DNA of 64,000 nucleotides from Siphonodentalium dalli (Eukaryota; Mollusca; Scaphopoda; Gadilida; Siphonodentaliidae). The stretch spans positions 40,772,194 through 40,836,193 of the forward strand of contig CP136069.1 in assembly GCA_032622095.1 (NCBI GenBank), in the 5' to 3' direction. Made by a program: the position numbers and the translations under genes. Every line of letters starts with the position of its first letter. Position 1 is the stretch's first letter. Of the stretch, positions 46,621 to 58,900 are shown one piece after another. The notes under the pieces were generated by a model that saw nothing but the letters and a program-made list of their open reading frames with translations, searched no databases and was not told where the DNA came from.

Positions 46621-49600
46621 ATGGGGTCCTCTCAAAGATACAAATATTCTCGATAAGGAAAGTTTGGTCGCAAAAGTGGTCGATTTAAGAAGACTGTAGT
46701 TAGATCAACAGTTCCATCAAACCATAAATCAGTTCATAAGTCCCACAATCAAATTAATTATACTATGACTAACTTGGGTCAGGATTCACTAAAGTTCCGT
46801 ATATGCCGTGATGTTGAATCTCAGGGTTGGGGCGATTACATGACAATGTAATCGATTACGATTACAATTACTTTTGATTTACATGATTACGATTACGATT
46901 ACTGATTACATTTTTTCCAATGTAATCGATTACGATTACAATTACTTTAGTAAATGTAATCGATTACTCTTTCATTACATCTGATTACAATTGTTAGTTT
47001 CCAACCATTTTGATCGCATAGGAATAAATAATTAAATAATTCAAATTAACATTACAAATTTGATTGAATAAAGACATCACTGCATAACATGGAAACAATA
47101 AACGACAGAAACTATAGAAAGATGAAAGCAATAAAATAAACATACAAACTTTTTTACATTTACATGTATTGGAAAGGTTTCATCATGACGTTATGCACCA
47201 ATTTATAGGGAATACATTATGTTTTATGTGTATTTATTTATGTAAATATATTTTAATATATTTTTAATTTTCTTACATGTATTCAAACTAACGCATAATA
47301 TTTATGAAAATATCACCAGAAACAATTATAAATTATTTGCATGTTCTGTTAGATTCAATACCCAACACAATGACGATAACACTAAGATTTTTTTGATGAT
47401 CATCCATTGTTAATCCTGATGAGGATTAAATGAGGCTTAACTCCATGAGTGCAGTAAATGACAAACCAGCTAATTAGGTCTACCGATGTACATCACACCT
47501 GCTTTGTTCAGTTAATTAGCCCTATTGTACCAGTGTGACCCTACAGCCATTGTCTGCAGCAGTCCCAATTCAATTTAATCATAATTGAAGTTGGCTAGCC
47601 TATTTATTCATATTGGAACTTTTCACTGTCTGTATCACAAGTTTGTTGCCATTCATGTTGTATTCAACAATTGTGTGTTGTTATCTGTGTGCACTGCCAG
47701 AATATACATACACACTGTACCACTAACATAACACATGACATAATTGTACTAACTTTCTAATATGGTGTTTGTATCTGTCCACACTCCACAGTATGAGACT
47801 ATGAGTATCCAATAGCCATCCATATGGATATTTTAGTAAAAGTAATCAAAAAGTAATCAAAATGTAATCATGATTACAGGTACATTTGAAAGTAATCGAT
47901 TACGATTACGATTACTTGTAATCAAGAAATGTCATGATTACTGATTACAGACGATTACTCCAAATTTTGTAATCAATTACTTTGATTACGATTACTGATT
48001 ACGATTACCCCAACCCTGATGTTGATGATGATATGCAGGTTGTGACCGACCGGAATGTTTATCATGTGAAAAAGACTGTTGACAATGACCAGAAGGTTAC
48101 ATTGATTCTTCAGAAGAAAAAGGTCATTGCATTAGAATTTTACCATGTTATTGACCTATCCAATCTCAATGTCCACATAAATAATATTGCCATACATATA
48201 GCTGAGTGTCCTGCTGCATTGTCCAGAATTGCTTCGAACAAACAACCATACTAGCTAATACCAGAATCTAAACGTTATGTCTTGGTCTCCATTCTATTAG
48301 CAAGATGCAATGGTTGTCTGCAGAGCTTATACTTTCATACAAGCAAAACAACTTATTTCCATCCGAAATGTTCTATGATGTTAATGCCAGGGCAGTTTGG
48401 GGGCAAATTGTGACAGGAGGCGGTGCCAGTTGTCTCAATGAGCTTGCTGCAACTTTCGACATGCCAGGTACGAGCAGATCTACAGTCACCAAGATTGAGG
48501 CTGGTAAGTTTGTGATGGAATACCAGCAATAACGGTCATCTGCGATGGAGGTTGGAGTAAGATATCTCACAAAAATTCTTACAATGCGGCTGGTGGGGTT
48601 GCCATCATCATAGGTGCTGCCACTAAGAAGATTATGTACATGGGCATCCGTAACAAAAGCTGTTCCATATGTATTAAACACGAAAATCGCAATACCAATA
48701 GTCCTGATCATGAGTGCTATCTAAATCATACCATTAGCAGTAAATAGATGGAAGCAGACATAATTGTTGAGGGATTTCTTGCTGCGGAAAAGATGCACAG
48801 CGTTCGCTTCAAATGGATGGTTGGCGAAGGCGATAGTTCTGTCTATGCAAGAATTCAAGAAGATGTTCCAATCTGGGGAGTCAAAGTTGTGAAGATTGAA
48901 TGCGCTAACCACATAACAAAACAGCTAGTAGAAGACAATCCCCACTATAAAGGGAAGAATAATCTGACGAAAGTGAAAAGAGTGAAGATATTATCAGGCG
49001 TCAGATCAGCTATCAAATACAGATGTGATCATCCAGCCACTGATGCTGCAACTACAATAATAATGCTTCAAAATAACATCCTAAATTCAGCTGCTCATGT
49101 TTTTGGGATCCATGATAAGTGCTCAGACTTCTGCAAGGCAAAGGCAAAAGAACAAAAATAGATTGATTCAACTCCATCATGTAACTTATCTAACAATGAA
49201 CAGTGTCAGCAGGAAAAGAAAGCAGGTTGTTAGTGACACTGAACAGGTAGAAGACCAGGACATTTTGAAGGAGCTAGAAGATTATTGGACAGAGGGGATG
49301 TCACCAACATAACTAACTGAAGTGAGATCCCTTGATGCTGAACCTTGTGATATGGATCCATCACTCCATAATGACATCCGTTTCCATCTTAACCGAGTAG
49401 CTAAAAAGGCAGACAAACTGATAGGAAATGCGACAACCAACCTCGCGGACAATTGGATGAATATGCGTATGAAATTTGATGGTGGAAAGGTAAGATATCG
49501 CTGTAATAGAGGCTCATGGAAGTTAGGCTGCTATGGCGCGCTTCTGCGAACGAACATGGGACCAAATTGGGCACATATTGCATGGGAACAGGCTACAGGT

Positions 49601-49697
49601 ACTAGATAGATCCTTCAAAGATGAGTACTCTAAGAGGAGAAAGATTATCAAACAGGCAGCAGTGAACCAGAAGAAGAAAATCTATCACCACTTATGA
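46621..49697 (+). pseudogene. Mutator-like transposase pseudogene, split by a hAT element
   Basis: Reading pieces in order: MGSSQRYKYSR then a stop, GKFGRKSGRFKKTVVRSTVP and on to CRDVES (46621-46821). The hAT element 46822-48018 follows, then DVDDDMQVVTDRNVYH (from 48018), 'GQIVTGGGASCLNELAATFD', 'VICDGGWSKISHKNSYNAAG', 'MEADIIVEGFLAAEKMHSVR', 'VGEGDSSVYARI', 'VVKIECANHITK', 'NPHYKGKNNLTK', 'HVFGIHDKCSDFCKAKA', 'LIGNATTNLADNWMNMRMKF' and 'CYGALLRTNMGPNWAHIAWE', ending in a basic tail with a stop at about 49695. This is the order of the Mutator-like transposase domain found in many animal genomes. The acidic residues in 'CDGGWSK' and 'GEGDSS' are probable catalytic positions. Several stops (46654, 48252, 48530, 48745, 49158, 49607) and frameshifts show it is dead. 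Confidence 0.88.
46822..48018. mobile_element. Non-autonomous hAT, TIR CAGGGTTGGGG, with ATCGATTAC subterminal arrays
   Basis: It begins CAGGGTTGGGGCGATTACAT and ends with the inverse, CGATTACCCCAACCCTG. Both subterminal regions (46832-46995 and 47840-48007) are packed with 'gtaatcgattacgattac' words in both orientations, as in known hAT families of animals. The direct word 'gatgttga' lies at both borders (46810 and 48018), but no exact 8-base duplication abuts the ends. The middle is plain AT-rich DNA without a transposase. Confidence 0.88.
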
Positions 49698-50546
49698 TTC
49701 ATTAGTGATTTCATCCTTTACATATTGCAGTGTATGTAAATAATCTTTTTTGTTAGATATTCTATGTCAGTGTCCAAAAGTTGAAAATTCTGTTGCCTGA
49801 AATTATTTTTGCCCAATTAAATCCACAACTGCACAATTCGGCAGGGGATACCGTCGTCTGCGACTGCTTGTTGTAATTTCTTCTGTCTTCTAATCTTATT
49901 TCAGATAAACTGGATGAATCGGATGAGGATGACGTTGAGTAATGATGTGCAGTTAATTGAAGGTAATTAATGAGCTGTTTGTTCCCATTGAAATGCAGTT
50001 GTGGAAGTGCATTCTCAATAATGTTTACGTTCTCAGTATGTGCTAAACAAGAGGTGGGATTTAATACAATTGTGGGTATGGTATTAGATTCGAGTCGACA
50101 AAAATCCGTCGTTTGGAACGGGCCTTTCGTAAGTACCGATAGTTTTACAACCACTGGTGTCATGGCATATATATGGTAACACACGCAATGTGGAATATCA
50201 ATTGTTATATTTCATCACCCCTCCAGAAAAACAATTTATTTGTTTATGGTGGTAGACATGTATTTATTGGGCTTGTTACAAATTGCACCACGTTGTCCTC
50301 GGTGGTAACGTAGGTATCCACATTCTGGCTTCATGGTAAAACTCAACTGAATTTTGATGTAAGATTGCTGACAGTTGCAACTCAAACGATTTCTGAAAAT
50401 TTGCCTCAAGCGCTGTAATCTGAGCCGATGCGAATAGCTCAGTGGCTTATTTAGTCAATGTAAATCGTGTCGAAACACCTGAATGTAGTCTTGGCTTCAG
50501 TAACGTAGATATCGATTCTGCATACTGAAGCTGCTCTGGTCTTTGG
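49698..50546. other. Gene-free stretch before the palindrome
   Basis: No gene or repeat border was found. A tRNA-like phrase 'atagctcagtggc' at 50436 has no cloverleaf around it. Confidence 0.3.
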
Positions 50547-50737
50547 GGGATTGACTATCGGGCAGTGATATTTTATTGTTTTGATGTCGCACAGTGTACC
50601 TGAAATTCTCTTATGCATTATGTCATAGTAACATGTACACATTTTATGCTAGATGGCTGCTTCATCAATTGTTCCCCATAAGCGAGAATCGCCCATGTAC
50701 TTTATTTTTAAATACTGATTGTGACACTGCCGGGTCT

Positions 50738-51110
50738 GTTTGACAATTTCATATGCATGTGCTCACGACTGGTTAGATGTAGGGACGCGGCGACATGGGA
50801 TTGAGTGTACGCACTTATATTCAATGGGACCATGTCTGTTTGAACATTTCATGTGCATGTTTTCACATGTCACTATATGCCATGTAGAGACGTGGCGACA
50901 TGGGGTTAGGGTGTGCGTACTTATATTTGGCATGAAACACTGTCTGGTCTATTTGATTATTTCATGTGTATGTCATCAAGGCTGATCACATCGTTACAGA
51001 GGCGTGGCACAGGGGGTTGGGGTGTACTTATACTTATATTACATGCTACACTGTCGGGTAGGTTTGACATTCACATCGGCGTGGTACCAGGGGTTGGGTA
51101 TTCATACTTT
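50738..51110 (+). repeat. ~113-bp tandem repeat, about four units (copy also at 59503-59875, inverted)
   Basis: Each unit has 'tgtttgacaatttcatatgc' or a variant, then 'gggacgcggcgacatggg' / 'gagacgtggcgacatgggg' / 'gaggcgtggcacagggggtt', then 'tgtacgcacttatatt' or similar. Short, similar open frames in it come from the repetition. Confidence 0.75.
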
Positions 51111-51929
51111 TATTGCATTTGATTATATAGGCAGCATTTTTTATTTGATATATCTCAAATTGCATATGTATATCTGTGGTGACAACTAGATAAGCTAACG
51201 TTTCTTTTCCGAATTCCGAAAACATGAACCTCAGCATCCATCTTGGATTTACTATTTGCATCATTAAAGTCTTTGGAATACGTTACGGTCTGCATCTGTC
51301 CGTCTGCATATTGGACCATTTGAATTTATTGGCAAACCATATAGCCCTCATTTATGAGCAGGTGATTATCAAATTGTACATGCACGATCAAGCTTCATAT
51401 CTAGGGGTAAGTACCATGTACTTGGTCGCTAGTACACCAGACATCTCGTTTTGATAGATGCGTATATTTGAAGTTCTAATATGAAATTTATAACATTTCC
51501 CCAATGTATGTGACTAATTTTTTGTCAAATAATCCATGGGCGATCTGATGCATGCATCTTCTTTTCTTGTTGATATATTGATGTATAAACACGTTGTGAC
51601 ATAGTGAATACACGTTTATATATAGAACACATGCATTCATAAGACATAATATGTTTTGCATGCATCGATATGTGGTCTCATTCAGGGGCCACTTACCGAT
51701 ACCTGCTGTTGTTCCGATCATTCATTGAATGCACTGGATTCAACACAAGAAGATTTAGTTCAATTCAATTCCACAGCGGTAAATTACAATGTCGGAATGC
51801 AATATGTAAAGAGTGTAAAGAGATATTTCTAGGTTGGGTGGGTCACCCTGAATCACTCTACCAATACATTATCCCCACTGTCTTCAATAACAAAACATGC
51901 ATTTACCGAGAGGCGTTCGACATTCGAAA

Positions 51930-52048
51930 TTTCATTAAAAATCCAATTCCGAGAAAACTGAGACAAAATTCGAGCGGGTGAGCACGAATTGAACCGATGG
52001 AACACCCCTCCCACCAAAATCCGGAATTGGATTTTTAATGAAATTTTC
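51930..52048. repeat. Small hairpin pair in the arm
   Basis: 'aaatttcattaaaaatccaa' (ttccg) at 51930 faces 'aattggatttttaatgaaat' at about 52027. The loop is about 70 bases. It is present again in the other arm at 58560-58680. Confidence 0.8.
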
Positions 52049-52267
52049 TAAGTCAAACGTCGAAGCCGAACGCCTAATCAACTTCACGCGAATACCAGGC
52101 GAATGTCTAACGCCTAACTAACTTCACAAACCTTTTAGTCTGGTCGAATAAAGGTTTGACCTAGAATAAATTTGGACTAAATTGGTTTGTATACCATTTT
52201 GAAGAGAAATATATCCTCTATAACATATCCAAAATCCGCTAAAATCCGCTTTGAACAATTTTTGTAA

Positions 52268-53103
52268 TTCAAGATGGCGTCCAAGATGGCTGCCATTTAC
52301 GTTAAATCAGTTCTACGCAAATATAGAGAGACACTCTTGTCATATGTATACACTGGTATACATTTATGTGAAGCTAAGACATAACCCCACCGTTTTATTC
52401 CAAAATTGGAACTCCCCGTCATAAATGGCCACCAAAATACCGGCCGGAAGTGGATTTTTTTACATTTTTTACTAATATCTTTAAGATAAGTTTCTACTGT
52501 TTGGAACTGGTTGCGATTTTTGACTTTATTTTGTATTTAACATTCTAACTGACCATTGGAGCAAAGAAATGTGCCATTCATGGGCTCCCCACCCCTTCCG
52601 ATCGGTCAAAAATTCGATTTTACAGAACACGGTATAACATATCACAAAATATCACCATTGGGATTCTAGTCATATTTCATCAAGAAATTGCAAGAACTGT
52701 GCAATGTAAGTAATGCTTTCTACTGTTTTATAGATATTCCAACTCAATGTTACAAAAATCGTCACTTTAGATCAAAATGGCTTCCAAAATGGCGGCCAAA
52801 ATATGGAAAATTTTCAATATTGTCCCAGTGTGCCATGCAACTACTTATAAGTTATTGTTGATGCACATATTTGACTATTTTATCTTATATACATTGAAAA
52901 CCAACATTTCTGATGCACCTTGGTTAATTGTTACCATTGAAACTACTAAAATCACCAGAATTTGGTGGTTTAAAACATTTTTTAAAGTAAAATGGAAATT
53001 TCTGTTGTATCAGCGGTGTTTATTGTTTCGATATGTGCTAACTGTGTCACACTGAGGTGTTTTAAACAATATTGCTCAAGATGGCTTGCAAAATGGCAAC
53101 CAA
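52268..53103 (+). repeat. ATGGC-type motif pairs in the palindrome arm
   Basis: 'caagatggcgtccaagatgg' at about 52271, 'caaaatggcttccaaaatgg' with cggcc at about 52774, and 'caagatggcttgcaaaatgg' at about 53080. Spacing is 300-500 bases. They face inward, as in the 38.3-44.2 kb foldback element, and are mirrored in the right arm at about 57510, 57810 and 58315. Confidence 0.85.
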
Positions 53104-53419
53104 ATTTGGTAAAATGTTGATTTGTCACATATATTACGAACATTATTCACTGCTGTTCCGAAAAGGTAGCAGATTGTGACTCACTTGGTTATTAAAAATG
53201 CTACTTAGTCAACTAAATGTTATATTCTGGTTGTCCCAGAACCTTAAGAGGCATGAACGTTTATTTAAGGGGCGCAGTATGGATTTTGCCGAAAATTTCT
53301 GTTGGGATTCTGTCCATGTTTTTTTTAACTGAAATGGGCAGAGCGTTGAAACGGAACTGAGATGGATCATAGTATGTGGCTACTTTGGCCCATTGTAATC
53401 AGCATTGATCAACTTAATA

Positions 53420-54260
53420 CAGTGTGTATGTCTGTTGAATGTATGGCTATATGTGAGGTGAGTATGTATACGGTGATATATTGTATTCATGAATGATATG
53501 AATAGTTATACAATGTATAACTATATGGTCATGTATGGGATGTCCACGTTGAGTTGCATAGGTATATAAGGAGTAGCTTATGGTCATGTCCGTCATGTGT
53601 GAGGTGAATGTGTTAGCAGGGAGTTGTTGTCTGGCCATTGAAGTGGTGTACGTGTATAGCGAGATTAGCTACATTGTCCATATGTGTTGTGTATGTATAT
53701 ATGGAGTGACTGTGTGATCATGTGTGGGATGTCCAGGTGTACATTGGGTGGCTGTATTGTCATGGGTGGGTGTATATGTATACACGCGTTCGTTGTATAA
53801 TGGATGGGTGTATGGATAAATGTGGAGTGGTTGTATGGTTATGGGTAATGTGTATATGTGTACATGGAATGACTGCAGGGTCAATGTTGTTGAAGTGCAT
53901 ATGCATACCCGGAGTACAGTTTGATGGTCACTGGCGGGCTTGTGTATATAGATAGTGACATCATGGTCATGGGTGGGATGTTTATCTGTTGTGGCTGTAT
54001 TGTCATTGCTGAGTAACGGTATACAGTGGATAGCTGAATGCTCATGGCTGTGGTGTGTAGAATACAGCGAGTGGCTGAATTGTCATGGTTGAGCTGTAGT
54101 TTTGCAAGTTTGAAGTGTACGAATGGCCGTGTGTGTGGTATAGGTATATCTAGACTGTATGGTAATTGATAAGGTATATATACACCTGGAGTGACTATGG
54201 TCATAGGTGAACCAATAGAGACAACCAACCAATACAGGTAAGTATATGCTAACAAATATA
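53420..54260 (+). repeat. ~62-bp degenerate minisatellite (left arm)
   Basis: Units share 'ggagtgactgtatggtcatg' and 'ggtgtatatgtatac' type words with many changes. The same family fills 54840-55690 in the spacer and 56350-57195 in the right arm. His/Thr/Tyr-rich open frames on the opposite strand are repeat products. Confidence 0.85.
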
Positions 54261-54700
54261 TGTAAGTGGGTATATGACAAGGTTACACATTTTTCCGCGT
54301 CAACGAAAATCACACCTAGCCCTCCGGAATGACAATAACAAATCAGAATGGAGCACTGGCTGACGGACCATAAGGCCTTTCCGTTTGTCAATATAAGTAT
54401 AGTGAAATAATAATGGCTTGCATCCTATCCTATTCCCTACACAATGATAGTGGTACATAACTGTATGGATGTCAAAAGAAAGGGGAGGATGTCTGTTAGG
54501 CATACTACAGAAGATTCGAGGCTACATATATGATGACCAAGGTCCCAATTTCTCGCAGACAAAGTGATCCCCGTTCTAATGACATGAATGTTGAGTTGGA
54601 AGCTGGGTCCTGGAGCAGTTTAATGGAATTTTTAAAATAGTTTTAGAACGTACCCCACAAAAACAAGATTTTATTTTATGCCAAATGTAGTGTTTAGACA

Positions 54701-55907
54701 TTTTTGGAAATTACTCCCAATGAGTTTAAAAGATGCCAAAATGTTTGGATAAGGTCAACATCAGTTGCAGATCGCTGAATATGTGCCATACAAAGAAAAT
54801 GTCACATTACGTTTCCACTCATTACCTGCAAGACGCGACCCCTTGTATATCTTGCATGGCTATATTGTCATGATGTGGCCAATATGTATATATGGAGTGC
54901 CAGTGTGGCAAAATTAATGATGGATGAATTGGTATACAGGGAGTGACTGTATGACCACGGGTGTGGTTTATGAGTATACAGCGAGAGGCTGAATTGTCAT
55001 GGTGAGGTCTATATCCACGTTTGGAGTGTATGAATGGCCGTGTGCCCGGTGCGGGGCATTGGTATATCTAGAAGGACTGTAACGCCATTGGTGAGGTTTA
55101 TATGTATACTATATATACCTGTAATGACTCTGTAGTTTTGGGTTGGTGTATATGTATCTTTTGAATGGATATATGGCATTGGGTGTCGCAAATATATATG
55201 CAGGGAGTGACTTTATGACCCCTGGTGAGGCAAATATGTATACAAGACGTAATGTATGCACACGAATGTGGCGATAATATATACCGGGAGTGACTATATT
55301 TTCATCATTTGGATGTATATCGTGAGTGCCTATATGGTGATGCATGTGGCAAATATATACATATACACGGAGTGACTGTATTACCAATGGTGAGACGAAT
55401 AGGTATTCAGGATGTTACTGTATGTTCATGAATGTAGTGAATAGGTATACAGGTCGTGACTATATGGTCATGGGTGAGGTGTAGGGGTATACCTGGTGTG
55501 CCTGCATGTTTACTCATGGCTATATGGCCATGTGTTGGGTGTATGGGCATATCCATGTGTGACTGTGTAGTAGTAGGTGAGGTGTATAAAGCGAGTGACA
55601 TATGTTCATGTATGTGGTGTTCATGTATATATGGAGTGACTACATGGTCATGTGTAAGTTGCACAAGAAGTAAGTCATATGGGTGACTATCGATTTCCTA
55701 TCGCTATAACTCAAGGATATGTTAACTGATAGCGCCAATATGTTAGTTCATAGCCGTAAAGGATACTAGGTAAATGCTGCCAATGTTCTAGTTCATAACT
55801 ATAAAGCTCTCTATCTCGGTTGCCTTTAATGCAAGACATTATGTCAATGCATACTACGTGTATTATTATCATATGTGCCGGGGCACGGTTTATGTCAAGT
55901 ACGTTCA
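54701..55907. repeat. Palindrome spacer (1.2 kb), same minisatellite family
   Basis: Not inverted on itself over its length. About 54840-55690 contains further units of the arm's minisatellite; for instance 'tgtatgaatggccgtgtg' at 55028 matches 'tgtacgaatggccgtgtg' at 54115. The remainder is unique. Confidence 0.85.
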
Positions 55908-58900
55908 TGTTTAAACTCTGCATTTGGCATAAAATAAAATCTTGTTTTTGTGGGGTACGTTCTAAAACTATTTTTAAAATTCCATTAAACTGCTCCAGGA
56001 CCCAGCTTCCAACTCAACATTCATGTCATTAGAACGGGGATCACTTTGTCTGCGAGAAATTGGGACCTTGGTCATCATATATGTAGCCTCGAATCTTCTG
56101 TAGTATGCCTAACAGACATCCTCCCCTTTCTTTTGACATCCATACATTTATGTACCACTATCATTGTGTAGGGAATAGGATAGGATGCAAGCCATTATTA
56201 TTTCACTATACTTATATTGACAAACGGAAAGGCCTTATGGTCCGTCAGCCAGTGCTCCATTCTGATTTGTTATTGTCATTCCGGAGGGCTAGGTGTGATT
56301 TTCGTTGACGCGGACAAATGTGTCACCTTGTCATATACCCACTTACATATATTTGTTAGCATATACTTACCTGTATTGGTTGGTTGTCTGTATTGGTTCA
56401 CCTATGACCATAGTCACTCCAGGTGTATATATACCTTATCAATTACCATACAGTCTAGATATACCTATACCACACACACGGCCATTCGTACACTTCAGAC
56501 TTGCAAAACTACAGCTCAACCATGACAATTCAGCCACTCGCTGTATTCTACACACCACAGCCATGAGCATTCAGCTATCCACTGTATACCGTTACTCAGC
56601 AATGACAATACAGCCACAACAGATAAACATCCCACCCATGATCATGATGTCACTATCTATATACACAAGCCCGCCAGTGACCATCAAACTGTACTCCGGG
56701 TATGCATATGCACTTCAACAACATTGACCCTGCAGTCATTCCATCTACACATATACACATTACCCATAACCATACAACCACTCCACATTTATCCATACAC
56801 CCATCCATTATACAACGAACGCGTGTATACATATACACCCACCCATGACAATACAGCCACCCAATGTACACCTGGACATCCCACACATGACCACACAGTC
56901 ACTCCATATATACATACACAACACATATGGACAATGTAGCTAATCTTGCTATACACGTACACCACTTCAATGGCCAGACAACAACTCCCTGCTAACACGT
57001 TCACCTCACACATGACGGACATGACCATAAGCTACTCCTTATATACCTATGCAACTCAACGTGGACATCCCATACATGACCATATAGTCATACATTGTAT
57101 AACTATTCATATCATTCATGAATACAATATATCACCGTATACATACTCACCTCACATATAGCCATACATTCAACAGACATACACACTGTATTAAGTTGAT
57201 CAATGCTGATTACAATGGGCCAAAGTAGCCACATACTATGATCCATCTCAGTTCCGTTTCAACGCTCTGCCCATTTCAGTTAAAAAAAACATGGACAGAA
57301 TCCCAACAGAAATTTTCGGCAAAATCCATACTGCGCCCCTTAAATAAACGTTCATGCCTCTTAAGGTTCTGGGACAACCAGAATATAACATTTAGTTGAC
57401 TAAGTAGCATTTTTAATAACCAAGTGAGTCACAATCTGCTACCTTTTCGGAACAGCAGTGAATAATGTTCGTAATATATGTGACAAATCAACATTTTACC
57501 AAATTTGGTTGCCATTTTGCAAGCCATCTTGAGCAATATTGTTTAAAACACCTCAGTGTGACACAGTTAGCACATATCGAAACAATAAACACCGCTGATA
57601 CAACAGAAATTTCCATTTTACTTTAAAAAATGTTTTAAACCACTAAATTCTGGTGATTTTAGTGGTTTCAATGGTAACAATTAACCAAGGTGCATCAGAA
57701 ATGTTGGTTTTCAATGTATATAAGATAAAATAGTCAAATATGTGCATCAACAATAACTTATAAGTAGTTGCATGGCACACTGGGACAATATTGAAAATTT
57801 TCCATATTTTGGCCGCCATTTTGGAAGCCATTTTGATCTAAAGTGACGATTTTTGTAACATTGAGTTGGAATATCCATAAAAAAGTAGAAAGCATTACTT
57901 ACATTGCACAGTTCTTGCAATTTCTTGATGAAATATGACTAGAATCCCAATGGTGATATTTTGTGATATGTTATACCGTGTTCTGTAAAATCGAATTTTT
58001 GACCGATCGGAAGGGGTGGGGAGCCCATGAATGGCACATTTCTTTGCTCCAATGGTCAGTTAGAATGTTAAATACAAAATAAAGTCAAAAATCGCAACCA
58101 GTTCCAAAAAGTAGAAACTTATCTTAAAGATATTAGTAAAAAATGTAAAAAAATCCACTTCCGGCCGGTATTTTGGTGGCCATTTATGACGGGGAGTTCC
58201 AATTTTGGAATAAAACGGTGGGGTTATGTCTTAGCTTCACATAAATGTATACCAGTGTATACATATGACAAGAGTGTCTCTCTATATTTGCGTAGAACTG
58301 ATTTAACGTAAATGGCAGCCATCTTGGACGCCATCTTGAATTACAAAAATTGCTCAAAGCGGATTTTAGCGGATTTTGGATATGTTATAGAGGATATATT
58401 TCTCTTCAAAATGGTATACAAACCAATTTAGTCCAAATTTATTCTAGGTCAAACCTTTATTCGACCAGACTAAAAGGTTTGTGAAGTTAGTTAGGCGTTA
58501 GACATTCGCCTGGTATTCGCGTGAAGTTGATTAGGCGTTCGGCTTCGACGTTTGACTTAGAAAATTTCATTAAAAATCCAATTCCGGATTTTGGTGGGAG
58601 GGGTGTTCCATCGGTTCAATTCGTGCTCACCCGCTCGAATTTTGTCTCAGTTTTCTCGGAATTGGATTTTTAATGAAATTTCGAATGTCGAACGCCTCTC
58701 GGTAAATGCATGTTTTGTTATTGAAGACAGTGGGGATAATGTATTGGTAGAGTGATTCAGGGTGACCCACCCAACCTAGAAATATCTCTTTACACTCTTT
58801 ACATATTGCATTCCGACATTGTAATTTACCGCTGTGGAATTGAATTGAACTAAATCTTCTTGTGTTGAATCCAGTGCATTCAATGAATGATCGGAACAAC

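Larger units (their letters stand above)
50547..54700 (+). repeat. Palindrome left arm (4.15 kb)
   Basis: Every part of this stretch recurs inverted at 55908-60066. Positions x here pair with about 110613 minus x (outer part) or 110608 minus x (inner part), the 5-base change coming from one small indel near 51312 ('tgtca' absent here, present at about 59294-59298). Only scattered single-base differences were noticed, so identity is about 98-99% by eye. Contents from outside in: a ~113-base four-unit repeat (50738-51110), a short inverted pair (51930-52048), three paired ATGGC-motif sites (52270, 52772, 53079), a ~62-base minisatellite (53420-54260) and a unique inner end. No gene was found. 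Confidence 0.95.

Noticed and set aside
50436-50470. Phrase 'atagctcagtggc' resembling a tRNA D-arm
   Set aside because: No acceptor, anticodon or T-arm can be paired around it.
53447-57161. His/Thr/Tyr-rich open frames in both palindrome arms
   Set aside because: Translations of a minisatellite; their mirror duplication follows from the palindrome, not from coding constraint.
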